Virus record (IMG/VR): IMGVR_UViG_3300010885_074114
Span: 24,341-88,340 of that record
DNA: 64,000 nucleotides
Source of the DNA: a virus
Direction: 5' to 3' (one strand)
The position numbers and the translations under genes are program-made. Positions within the stretch are counted from its first letter, which is position 1. Each line of letters opens with the position of its first letter. Positions 41,558 through 48,305 of the stretch are shown one piece after another. The notes beneath the pieces were generated by a model. It searched no databases. It saw only the letters and a program-made list of their open reading frames with translations, and had not been told where the DNA came from.

Positions 41558-42610
41558 AAAACTTGCTTCCAGTGGCAGATCTATTTCAAATTCAGCATAA
41601 CAGGAAGGACAAACAATTGATATATTGGTATCAACTCCAAACGGTGGTTCATTAATGACATTTCTTATATATGAAACGTCACTAATTGGCAAGCTTTTCA
41701 AAAGAATTTGAAGTTCATTTTTATTATCAATTCCATCAATTTCTTCTAATAGTGAAGCTGTTCTGAAAGTTAGAGTATCATCAGCAGCAGAATCACCGAA
41801 AGCCTTTACTCTTCGTTCTCTGTGGTCCGTAATATCTTGCTCATCTTTACCTGTTGAAAGTCTATAAGTAAAAGGAAGTTTTGTAGTTGGCAAAACGTCT
41901 TTAAGATTTGGTCCATATGTTTCTGGACATGATTCAACATAAAGTGCATTAAGATCTATCGTTGTAGAAAACTTTGCTTCACATTCGGGGCACTTAATTT
42001 CTACGTCATATTTTGGAGTGTATGAAATACCTCTTAAATAGATAAGAAGAAATGTTCTGTCGACTGAAAGCAAGTTTTCTGATTTGAATTGATTTCCTTC
42101 TTTTAGACATTTTTGGAATATCATATTAATTGCTTGACCTTTTCGAACAAATCTAGGAGTAGCCAAAATTTGTTCTTCTTCTCCGGTCATTGGTCTGATT
42201 GAAACAACTCCATTTGAAGGACCGTTATCTCCGTCATAAAATCGACCTTTAGACGGCAACTGTATTTCTTCATATACAGAGCTAGACCCTTTTATAATTT
42301 CTAAAAGATCTTTAAGATGCCCAGTACTGACTTCTTTCTTCTCAAAGCCTTTCATTTTTTGTTTTTGTTCTTTTTCCTCACCCATACTACTGAATCCAGA
42401 TTTAGGCTCGGTGCTTTCTCCTCGCACTTCTTTTAGTGCCCTTGTGAATTCAGCAGGAATATTGCCTTTTATTTGAACGCCGCTTCCTCCTTCTGAAGGT
42501 TGGGATTCAGAAACTGGAGAGTATGATTCTTGTGTTTCGTTTGTCTCATTTGCTTCATTTTCTGACACATCTTTATTTGGTCTCTTTGGGCGAAAAGCTT
42601 CATCTGCCAT
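41519..42610 (-). CDS. gp26: T4 gp26-like baseplate/tail assembly protein
   Basis: A 363-residue protein. After a Ser/Glu-rich disordered N-terminus (about 1-110), the core has the family start IQLPSKGRFYDG, then VVSIRPMTGEEEQILATPRF, two Cys-x-x-Cys knuckles (CPECEAKF, CPSCYAEF), and a helical region between them. This matches the T4 baseplate-hub gp26 type, though T4 gp26 is 208 residues. AAGGAG precedes the ATG. Near the end AGT-TTT-TTC forms a T-TTT-TTC heptamer 12 codons before the TAG. A -1 slip would make a longer fusion product. Zinc binding is inferred from the Cys pairs. Confidence 0.75.
   Translation of the reverse strand: MADEAFRPKRPNKDVSENEANETNETQESYSPVSESQPSEGGSGVQIKGNIPAEFTRALKEVRGESTEPKSGFSSMGEEKEQKQKMKGFEKKEVSTGHLKDLLEIIKGSSSVYEEIQLPSKGRFYDGDNGPSNGVVSIRPMTGEEEQILATPRFVRKGQAINMIFQKCLKEGNQFKSENLLSVDRTFLLIYLRGISYTPKYDVEIKCPECEAKFSTTIDLNALYVESCPETYGPNLKDVLPTTKLPFTYRLSTGKDEQDITDHRERRVKAFGDSAADDTLTFRTASLLEEIDGIDNKNELQILLKSLPISDVSYIRNVINEPPFGVDTNISIVCPSCYAEFEIDLPLEASFFFPRRKKGPSQA
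41555..41561 (-). promoter_or_regulatory. Candidate -1 ribosomal slippery site (T TTT TTC)
   Basis: The heptamer T-TTT-TTC is in the correct zero-frame phase (codons TTT TTC). It is followed by a locally GC-rich stretch (CCCACGGCGCAAGAAGGGG) that can form a short stem. Slippage leads into the 41325-41557 ORF, which has no start of its own. Confidence 0.7.
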
Positions 42611-42658
42611 TTTGGTCTCCTTAATGTTTATGCAATACTACTATGATAAGATAGTATC

Positions 42659-43012
42659 ATGGAAATAAATTTAAAAAATGTTGAAGATTTGATTTTTTTT
42701 GACAAAAAGGCTCAAGCCGCTTTGCCTGACTTTAAGGATCTTTTCGACCAGTGGCATCTTGGACGAATGATTCCGGCTTTAAATGGCATTGGGAATAAAA
42801 GCATTTTTGACTTAATAAACTCTTTAGAAAGCAAGCATTTAGAGTCTTTAGAGCGGTATTTTGGAGAAAAGATTATTTTCAATAGAATAGAAACAGGTAT
42901 AGTTAAAAATCATTCTATTAATTTGTCCGATAATTTATGTGGGTTCTCTGAATACAAGGATTTTTTTGCTTATCGGAATAAGAATGAAATATTCATATCT
43001 TTTTGGAGGTGA
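42659..43012 (+). CDS. Unknown protein
   Basis: A 117-residue protein with helical N-terminus (KNVEDLIFFDKKAQAALPDF) and a short beta-like C-terminus. It is divergent from the gp26-like gene. A likely -10 element (TATGATAAGAT) overlaps the short gap, but no clear ribosome site precedes the ATG. No family recognised, and the convergent sigma-operon gene ends 3 nt away. Confidence 0.6.
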   Translation: MEINLKNVEDLIFFDKKAQAALPDFKDLFDQWHLGRMIPALNGIGNKSIFDLINSLESKHLESLERYFGEKIIFNRIETGIVKNHSINLSDNLCGFSEYKDFFAYRNKNEIFISFWR

Positions 43013-43015
43013 ATA

Positions 43016-43264
43016 TCAAGAAATATTTTCTTTTTTTATCATTTCTTTTTTAAGCAATACCTGACAAGCTTCTATCGCATCTTCTAAATCTTTTGGCTTA
43101 CACTTTAAGACGCGGCAGGCTCCACTTTTATTGAGTCTACCTTTTTTTGTATATACCTTGCCATCATTTAAAAGAAAAGCGTCTACTAGATTTCCGTAAC
43201 CATTATCTATTAGCTTTTGTATTAGTTCTTGATTTTCTAATTGATCAAACGGGTTGTTTTTCAT
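43016..43264 (-). CDS. Small helix-turn-helix-like protein downstream of late sigma
   Basis: An 82-residue protein. Residues about 40-75 (KKGRLNKSGACRVLKCKPKD, then LEDAIEACQVLL) look like a small DNA-binding helix-turn-helix. It lies 60 nt after the gp55-like gene on the same strand. T4 late transcription also needs the small coactivator gp33, but I cannot show homology; this is a position-based guess. A TATAATA-rich stretch lies between the two genes, so it may have its own promoter. Confidence 0.55.
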   Translation of the reverse strand: MKNNPFDQLENQELIQKLIDNGYGNLVDAFLLNDGKVYTKKGRLNKSGACRVLKCKPKDLEDAIEACQVLLKKEMIKKENIS

Positions 43265-43323
43265 TATATTTTATCCTATTTGGAGAGTATGTTATATTAT
43301 TATAATAAAATAATAACTATGAA

Positions 43324-43860
43324 TCAATAGTCAACAACAATATTTTGTTTTTTATAAATTCCTTTTTTACTAGTAATTTGTTTTTCTTGTATTTGCACAA
43401 AATCCAAGTATCTTTTTTTAAGTTCATTATAATTTCTGGCAGTTCTGTACATCTGTCTAAAATGATTTAATATACAAGTTGTCATATAATTAAACGCTTT
43501 GCCTTTTTGTGGGTCAAAACGGTCAATTTTTTCGAAACATATCATTACGCCTTCTTGTATTGCATCATCTTGATCTATTAGGTTAAATTTTGCATATCGA
43601 ACAATGTTTTCAGAAAGAGTGTAAAACGCCATTGCCAACTGACGCTGCATTTCGACGTAATTTATACTAACAACCCCATAGGTTGATTCTGTTTGAACCC
43701 ATAATGGTGGTTTTTTATATTTGCCTCTTTTTAATGTTCTTTCTTCTGTTTGCTTTATATCATCCATGAACAACTGATATTTAATCTTTTCTTTTTTTGA
43801 GTATTGAAAAGTTACGATTAGCTTCTCGAAAGATCTGTTATTAAGGTATTCATTTGACAT
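43324..43860 (-). CDS. gp55: Late sigma factor (T4 gp55-like)
   Basis: A 179-residue sigma-like protein (T4 gp55 is 185). The diagnostic part is a region-2-like segment: DDAIQEGVMICFEKIDRFDP, followed by GKAFNYMTTCILNHFRQMYR, which pairs with core polymerase and melts the -10 box. The region-4 domain is absent, as in gp55, which relies on the sliding clamp and gp33 instead of a -35 element. This fits the -10-only TATATA boxes in this window. I take ATG 43860, preceded by GAAAGAAA, rather than the TTG at 43884. It overlaps the upstream glycosyltransferase gene by 11 nt. Confidence 0.85.
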   Translation of the reverse strand: MSNEYLNNRSFEKLIVTFQYSKKEKIKYQLFMDDIKQTEERTLKRGKYKKPPLWVQTESTYGVVSINYVEMQRQLAMAFYTLSENIVRYAKFNLIDQDDAIQEGVMICFEKIDRFDPQKGKAFNYMTTCILNHFRQMYRTARNYNELKKRYLDFVQIQEKQITSKKGIYKKQNIVVDY

Positions 43861-44764
43861 TGAGTTTCTTTCTACAATCATCAAACTTTTCGTTTATATG
43901 ATTTATTGTGTTGCTGCTAGAGTTTTCCTTCCAGCATTTTATTCTTTCAAGTGCTTCTTTTTTTGCATCAAAATACCACTTTCTAGCTTTTTTATAATAT
44001 GTTTTATTATACAATTTTGAGCTTGTAAAACTACGAAAATGGTCTATATTTTCGTCTTTTTTCCTTTGAAAGTTTAATTCTTTGCCAATAATGTGCGGCA
44101 CAATATTGTGTGTTCTGAGTATGTAGTTTCCCAGTATCTCCGTATCAGGCCACCCAGGACGCGATAACGAAGGAGAATAGTCTTTAATGTTATAATAGTT
44201 AGCCAATCTTCTTAGGCTCCAACCGAACCCAATTCTGTCCATTACAGGCATGTGATACATTGTGGCGGTATGAGATACCATTCCAACCCAATCTTCATGT
44301 TTTCTAGGGCTTATTTCATAGCCAACCACAGGAGATATCTTTTTACAAAGGTTAACAAGCTCAGCTAAAAAAGTTTTTTTTCGCATAAAGCAATCTGCAT
44401 GTGTTGCAAAAAGATACTCGGTTCTACAGGCACTAAAAGCTAAGTCCATTGCAATTGCTGGGAAGTCTGATGGGTGTATAACTCCATTCAATCTTAATGC
44501 ATGTACTTCTAAGTCATCTGATCTTAATTTCTCTATTTTCTTATATTCTTTATTGCAACTACCTGTGTCTACAATAATAATGTATGGTTTTTGTGTTTGT
44601 AGCCTTAAAAGCTCCACATTCAAAAGGATCTGTTCAGATGTGTCTAAACAAGGTATTACTGCTGTTATGGTGTATTCCCAAGGCTTTTTAATACAATTGC
44701 CTTTCCACGGTTCGCTTTGTTGCGACATGTTTCGTAGAGGTGCCAAATCTTTTTTAACTACCAT
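43850..44764 (-). CDS. Family 2-like glycosyltransferase (GT-A)
   Basis: A 304-residue enzyme with GT-A features: an opening strand ITAVIPCLDTSEQILLNVEL, the nucleotide-binding IIIVDTGSC, and a D-x-D-type metal motif in YLFATHADCFM (H-A-D). The C-terminal part has a plausible acceptor region (SRPGWPDTEILGNYILRTHN). It would move a sugar from a nucleotide donor to a glycan, protein or modified DNA base; the acceptor cannot be deduced. It is the first gene of the string leading to the late sigma factor. Confidence 0.75.
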   Translation of the reverse strand: MVVKKDLAPLRNMSQQSEPWKGNCIKKPWEYTITAVIPCLDTSEQILLNVELLRLQTQKPYIIIVDTGSCNKEYKKIEKLRSDDLEVHALRLNGVIHPSDFPAIAMDLAFSACRTEYLFATHADCFMRKKTFLAELVNLCKKISPVVGYEISPRKHEDWVGMVSHTATMYHMPVMDRIGFGWSLRRLANYYNIKDYSPSLSRPGWPDTEILGNYILRTHNIVPHIIGKELNFQRKKDENIDHFRSFTSSKLYNKTYYKKARKWYFDAKKEALERIKCWKENSSSNTINHINEKFDDCRKKLNVK

Positions 44765-44901
44765 TTAGCACCGCACTTGTTTATAAAAAATGCCAATATT
44801 GACTCTCTATTTTTGTTTTGCACAAGCTAATATAGTACAAAATTTGCATTTCTCCTTGATAAGAAATACCGTATTTTTTGATGTTCTTACTATGTTAAAT
44901 A

Positions 44902-45072
44902 GTGAAAAATATATTAGTTCAATTAATTGAAAAGCCTAATGCTCCAAAATTTTATAGAGATTTATACAAATATTATAATGAAAAAAAAATGGAAAATGAA
45001 GCTATGGCAATACTAAACTTAATCAAAATTAAATTTGATCAAGACCTTGAAAAAAATGACAATAACGATTAA
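44902..45072 (+). CDS. Small ORF before glycosyltransferase
   Basis: A GTG-initiated 56-residue frame (KNILVQLIEKPNAPKFYRDL, then Y-K-Y-Y-N-E-K-K) with coding-like composition. It overlaps the following glycosyltransferase by 17 nt, consistent with coupling. No ribosome-binding site is clear. No family recognised. Confidence 0.5.
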   Translation: MKNILVQLIEKPNAPKFYRDLYKYYNEKKMENEAMAILNLIKIKFDQDLEKNDNND

Positions 45073-46030
45073 CCTAGTAACCAAAAACAACGACCAGACA
45101 ATTAAAAGTACTTTAGAATCTATTAAAGAATTAAAAGCAAAAATTTTAATTGGAGACTTAGGTTCAAAAGACAATACAATAAAAATATGTCGTCAATATG
45201 AGAACGCAGAAATAATTCCAATCTCGCTGAACAACAGCATGAGTATTGCAAAAAATCTACTTATTAAAAAATGTAAGACAGAATGGATGTTTTTTATTGA
45301 TCCATGGGAAGTAATAATATCTGGATTAGAAGATATAAATTCATTGTCTAATTCCAAAGATAAAAATGCATATAATGTAAATTTTTTACAAAATGATCTT
45401 ATAACAAAAGAGACTAGATTGTGGCACAAAGATAAAAATTTGCAATTTAAGAATCCTGTTTTTGAAACAGTGCCTAACGTAGGCTTAGAAACAGAAATAT
45501 ATCTAGTTTCAAATAACAATATCAAAAATCCACTAAAAATAGAATTACTAGATCAGTGGAGATCAAATAAGCCTTTATCTAATGAGCCACTATACTACTT
45601 ATCTTGTGTGCATTTATCTAATAAAGAATGGGACAAGTTTTTAAATTTAGCTGATCTATACTTGTACAAGGAAGTGTCTGTTACAATGTCATTCATAATG
45701 ACTCAGTACTATTGTGCTATGGTCAAATGCTACGTTAAGGAGCAACAAGACTACAATAAAGCAATAGGATATATATTAAACTGTATTGAGCACAAGCCTT
45801 TAATGGCAGAGTTTTGGTGTTTGCTTGGTGATATTTTTTATGCCGTTAGCGAATATGAAAAGTCTATATGTTTTTATGAAAATGCAATTATTCTAGGAAG
45901 TAAAAGGCTAAAGAGTGACGCATGGCCAATGGAAATATCAAAATATAAAGAATATCCAAATAAAATGATAAAAATTTGCAACAATTTAAAAAGTACTGTA
46001 TGTAACTATATTAACGATACAAAAGAATAA
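45056..46030 (+). CDS. Family 2-like glycosyltransferase with helical repeat C-terminus
   Basis: A 324-residue protein starting at ATG 45056 (TITINLVTKNNDQTIKSTLE), chosen because the family's first strand begins there. GT-A features are ILIGDLGSKDNTIKIC and MFFIDPWEVI, where the metal D-x-D is replaced by D-P-W-E, as in the related clade with helical tails. The C-terminal 120 residues look like TPR-type helices (YYCAMVKCYVKEQQDYNKAI, FWCLLGDIFYAVSEYEKSIC). It is likely to modify a glycan; the acceptor is unknown. The next gene follows 17 nt later. Confidence 0.75.
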   Translation: MTITINLVTKNNDQTIKSTLESIKELKAKILIGDLGSKDNTIKICRQYENAEIIPISLNNSMSIAKNLLIKKCKTEWMFFIDPWEVIISGLEDINSLSNSKDKNAYNVNFLQNDLITKETRLWHKDKNLQFKNPVFETVPNVGLETEIYLVSNNNIKNPLKIELLDQWRSNKPLSNEPLYYLSCVHLSNKEWDKFLNLADLYLYKEVSVTMSFIMTQYYCAMVKCYVKEQQDYNKAIGYILNCIEHKPLMAEFWCLLGDIFYAVSEYEKSICFYENAIILGSKRLKSDAWPMEISKYKEYPNKMIKICNNLKSTVCNYINDTKE

Positions 46031-46047
46031 TTTGAAAAAAGGAAAAT

Positions 46048-46374
46048 ATGGTAAACTTAATTTTGTTCATAGTAAGTACAATTGGAATGACTCATATAAT
46101 TGTTGATGGATCAATTCTGGAAAGATTTAGAATCTTTTTTAAAGAATGTTCTAAGAAGCTTTATGTTCCAACTTTAGGCAGCATAGTTGACTGCTACCTT
46201 TGCTCTGGCACTTGGTGCGGCTTTTTAATGGGTTATATTTGGATTTCTAAAGATCCATTAGAAGTTTTTGCCTGTGGTTGTGCAGGTGGATTTTTAGCTA
46301 ATTTTGCTGCAACCGTTTCTAACTGGATCGAATCCGCTACCATAATGAATTTCCCAAATGAAAACGACCAATAA
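46048..46374 (+). CDS. Membrane protein, DUF1360-like
   Basis: A 108-residue protein with two or three hydrophobic segments (NLILFIVSTIGMTHIIV, GFLMGYIWIS, EVFACGCAGGFLANFAATVS) and a C-Y-L-C-S-G-T-W-C-G motif. The SGMTH...PF / C-x-x-C-x-G-x-W layout recalls the DUF1360 family of small membrane proteins. Function is unknown. A holin-like or membrane-remodelling role is possible but not shown. AAAAAGGAAA precedes the ATG, and the gene overlaps the next ORF by 17 nt. Confidence 0.65.
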   Translation: MVNLILFIVSTIGMTHIIVDGSILERFRIFFKECSKKLYVPTLGSIVDCYLCSGTWCGFLMGYIWISKDPLEVFACGCAGGFLANFAATVSNWIESATIMNFPNENDQ

Positions 46375-46606
46375 ATATACAGTTTTTTGTCACAATTGTA
46401 ATTTTAAGCAAATAATAATTCCATCAGAATTAAAAAATTTTGTTTGCATAAAATCCTCTATGATACAAAAAACTATACCTCAAATAGATCTATTGACTAA
46501 AAAGCTTATATCAAAAGAAACTAGTCAGCCAATAAAGGTCAAATGCCCAAAGTGTGGTTTTGCCATTAGACCAAAAATTATACCGAAAGAAAAACAAAAT
46601 GACTAA
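46358..46606 (+). CDS. Zinc-ribbon protein
   Basis: An 82-residue protein with two cysteine pairs, CHNC (VFCHNCNFKQ) and CPKC (KVKCPKCGFAIRP), separated by about 50 residues of helix. These would bind one zinc ion. It overlaps its neighbours by 17 and 8 nt, so it belongs to a tight translational unit. Function unknown; adaptor or nucleic-acid binding are possible. Confidence 0.7.
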   Translation: MKTTNKYTVFCHNCNFKQIIIPSELKNFVCIKSSMIQKTIPQIDLLTKKLISKETSQPIKVKCPKCGFAIRPKIIPKEKQND

Positions 46607-46991
46607 TTCAATTAGCCGACCAGTTTCTTTAATGGATGTTAAACAAGCTTTAAGAGACACAAGATTCAGAGAAAAACTACCAGATTCTTTTAAAGAAGAA
46701 ATTCATAAATATCAACAAAATCCAGGATGTGCTTGTAACGTTCCTTTATACAAAAGAATAATGACAGAAGCGAAAGACGTTTTACAAAATTACTATCCGA
46801 ATAAGTCTGTGGTTAGTTTAGAAGAAGATGCAAAAAAGTTAGCAGACAATAACTTTTCTGTGATTAATTGCCATATTAAAGATTTAGAAGAAAATCTTAA
46901 AAAGCTATCTATAGGAAGAAAACAAATAGCAATTTGTAGATATGAAGATCAGGTAACTGCTATTATAAATGAACTTGATTTCTTATACTAA
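46599..46991 (+). CDS. Unknown helical protein
   Basis: A 130-residue protein from ATG 46599, which overlaps the Zn-ribbon stop (ATGACTAA). Residues 1-60 contain SRPVSLMDVKQALRDTRF and a Cys pair (PGCACNVPLY). The rest is helical and charged. The family was not recognised. It ends 5 nt from the convergent tail-tube-like gene. Confidence 0.7.
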   Translation: MTNSISRPVSLMDVKQALRDTRFREKLPDSFKEEIHKYQQNPGCACNVPLYKRIMTEAKDVLQNYYPNKSVVSLEEDAKKLADNNFSVINCHIKDLEENLKKLSIGRKQIAICRYEDQVTAIINELDFLY

Positions 46992-46996
46992 AAAAA

Positions 46997-47551
46997 TCAT
47001 GCCTTTTTGAGATATGCCCTATCATATCTTAAAATTAGGTCGCACATAACTATGTCGCTACTCGCCATATCTAAATCTCCAAAGTCAATAGAGTTAGGCC
47101 ACACATGATCGAAACCCCATTTTTCTATAACATTTCCACATCCATCATAAAGCTCTAATTCTGCATCATGCTTTTTGAAGTTTTCTCCTGATGTAGTAGG
47201 AACAACGTCTGCAAGGCAAGACGGAACATATGTGCCTTTTTCTGGATCATATAGTTTTTTTAACCATTCGAATATAGGATGTTCATTTTTTTTAAGGTCA
47301 TATAATGTTAAGGCAACAGGTTTCCAATCGGGTTTTCCTGGATAATAAATAGTTTCTGTAAGATGCTGTGCTTCTATCTCTTTGAACGTAATAGTAGGTC
47401 TAGCTGATTTGTGTGGAGCTAAAGCATTAATCCCCTCAGCACTGATATCTTTTATTGTAAAAAGCCAACGAAATTTTCTTTTAAAACAGGTTGACTCATC
47501 ATCTAGCCCAAGACCTTTAACTGCTCCGGGACCCATATCTTCTAATTTCAT
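46997..47551 (-). CDS. gp19: Tail tube protein paralogue (T4 gp19-like)
   Basis: A 184-residue protein with the gp19 layout: KRKFRWLFTI near the start, ARPTITFKEIEAQHLTETIY, YPGKPDWKPVALTLYDL, ELELYDGCGNVIEKWGF and VWPNSIDFGDLD. These match the second tube gene upstream (47641) motif for motif, at lower overall identity. T4 has one gp19 (163 residues) plus the related gp54 at the tube base. So this copy may form the tube-baseplate junction or a specialised ring. It is separated from 47641 by a strong hairpin. Confidence 0.85.
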   Translation of the reverse strand: MKLEDMGPGAVKGLGLDDESTCFKRKFRWLFTIKDISAEGINALAPHKSARPTITFKEIEAQHLTETIYYPGKPDWKPVALTLYDLKKNEHPIFEWLKKLYDPEKGTYVPSCLADVVPTTSGENFKKHDAELELYDGCGNVIEKWGFDHVWPNSIDFGDLDMASSDIVMCDLILRYDRAYLKKA

Positions 47552-47582
47552 ATTAATTTTTCTATTAGAGTATAAAACAAGA

Positions 47583-47619
47583 AACCTTGTACCTATTAGA
47601 TAGTAATAAGTACAAGGTT
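47583..47619 (-). terminator. Hairpin between the two tail-tube genes
   Basis: AACCTTGTAC and GTACAAGGTT form a 10-bp stem extended by TATTA/TAATA pairing. On the minus strand it is followed by TCTTGTTTT. It is likely to terminate or attenuate transcription between the abundant tube gene and its paralogue. Confidence 0.7.
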
Positions 47620-47640
47620 CCTATTAAGTAATTATAAAAT

Positions 47641-48261
47641 TTAGTTGCAGCCAGCACAGCATGGTTCTACTGTTCCGTTGCATCGTGGGGTGTATGTGAC
47701 TTCACTGTAACGAAGAGTTAGTTCCAACGTTACTTCTTCCGAAGAAGAATAGTCTAATTCACCAAAATTCACTGCCTGTGGCCATACGTGGTTTAGCTCC
47801 CAGCTTTCAAGAGATGTACCACAGCCGTCATAAAGATCAATATAAGCAGTAGCTGCATATCCCTGTCCGCCGCCGCCTCTTTGACCTTTCTTAGAAGCTT
47901 GTGAATACGGAACCTGCTTGCCTGTGAAGTTAAAAGTCGTGGCAAGCCAACTGTAAAGAGCTGTCATGCCCTGTACGGTATCAGGACCAGCAATATCATA
48001 GAACGTGACCGTAATCGTTTCCCAGCTTGCTTTTCCTGGAATCCACATCTTGCTATTTAGAAAATTTATTTCAGTTTCTTCAATAGTTAGATTTGGTCTT
48101 GAGGCAAGCTTAACATAGAAAGGTGCAATGCGTCCGCCTGAGCAATTCGTCTTTAGCTCAAACGTCCACCTATATTTCCTCTTGAACACTACATTGTCTC
48201 CACCAAGTTGATCCATACCCATGTCGGTCAATTTGGCACCCGGTGCAAAAGCATTAGGCAT
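47641..48261 (-). CDS. gp19: Tail tube protein (T4 gp19-like)
   Basis: A 206-residue tube subunit: KRKYRWTFELK, ASRPNLTIEETEINFLNSKM, WIPGKASWETITVTFYDI, AYIDLYDGCGTSLESWEL and HVWPQAVNFGELDYSSSEEV. This is the beta-barrel that stacks to form the inner tube. It lies directly after the sheath gene, as in T4 (18-19), with the ribosome site AAAGGAG. A Cys-rich C-terminal tail (CNGTVEPCCAGC) is unusual for tube proteins. Confidence 0.92.
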   Translation of the reverse strand: MPNAFAPGAKLTDMGMDQLGGDNVVFKRKYRWTFELKTNCSGGRIAPFYVKLASRPNLTIEETEINFLNSKMWIPGKASWETITVTFYDIAGPDTVQGMTALYSWLATTFNFTGKQVPYSQASKKGQRGGGGQGYAATAYIDLYDGCGTSLESWELNHVWPQAVNFGELDYSSSEEVTLELTLRYSEVTYTPRCNGTVEPCCAGCN

Positions 48262-48305
48262 AATTTAATTCTCCTTTTTTAACTATCTTTTTATTTTTTA
48301 TAATC

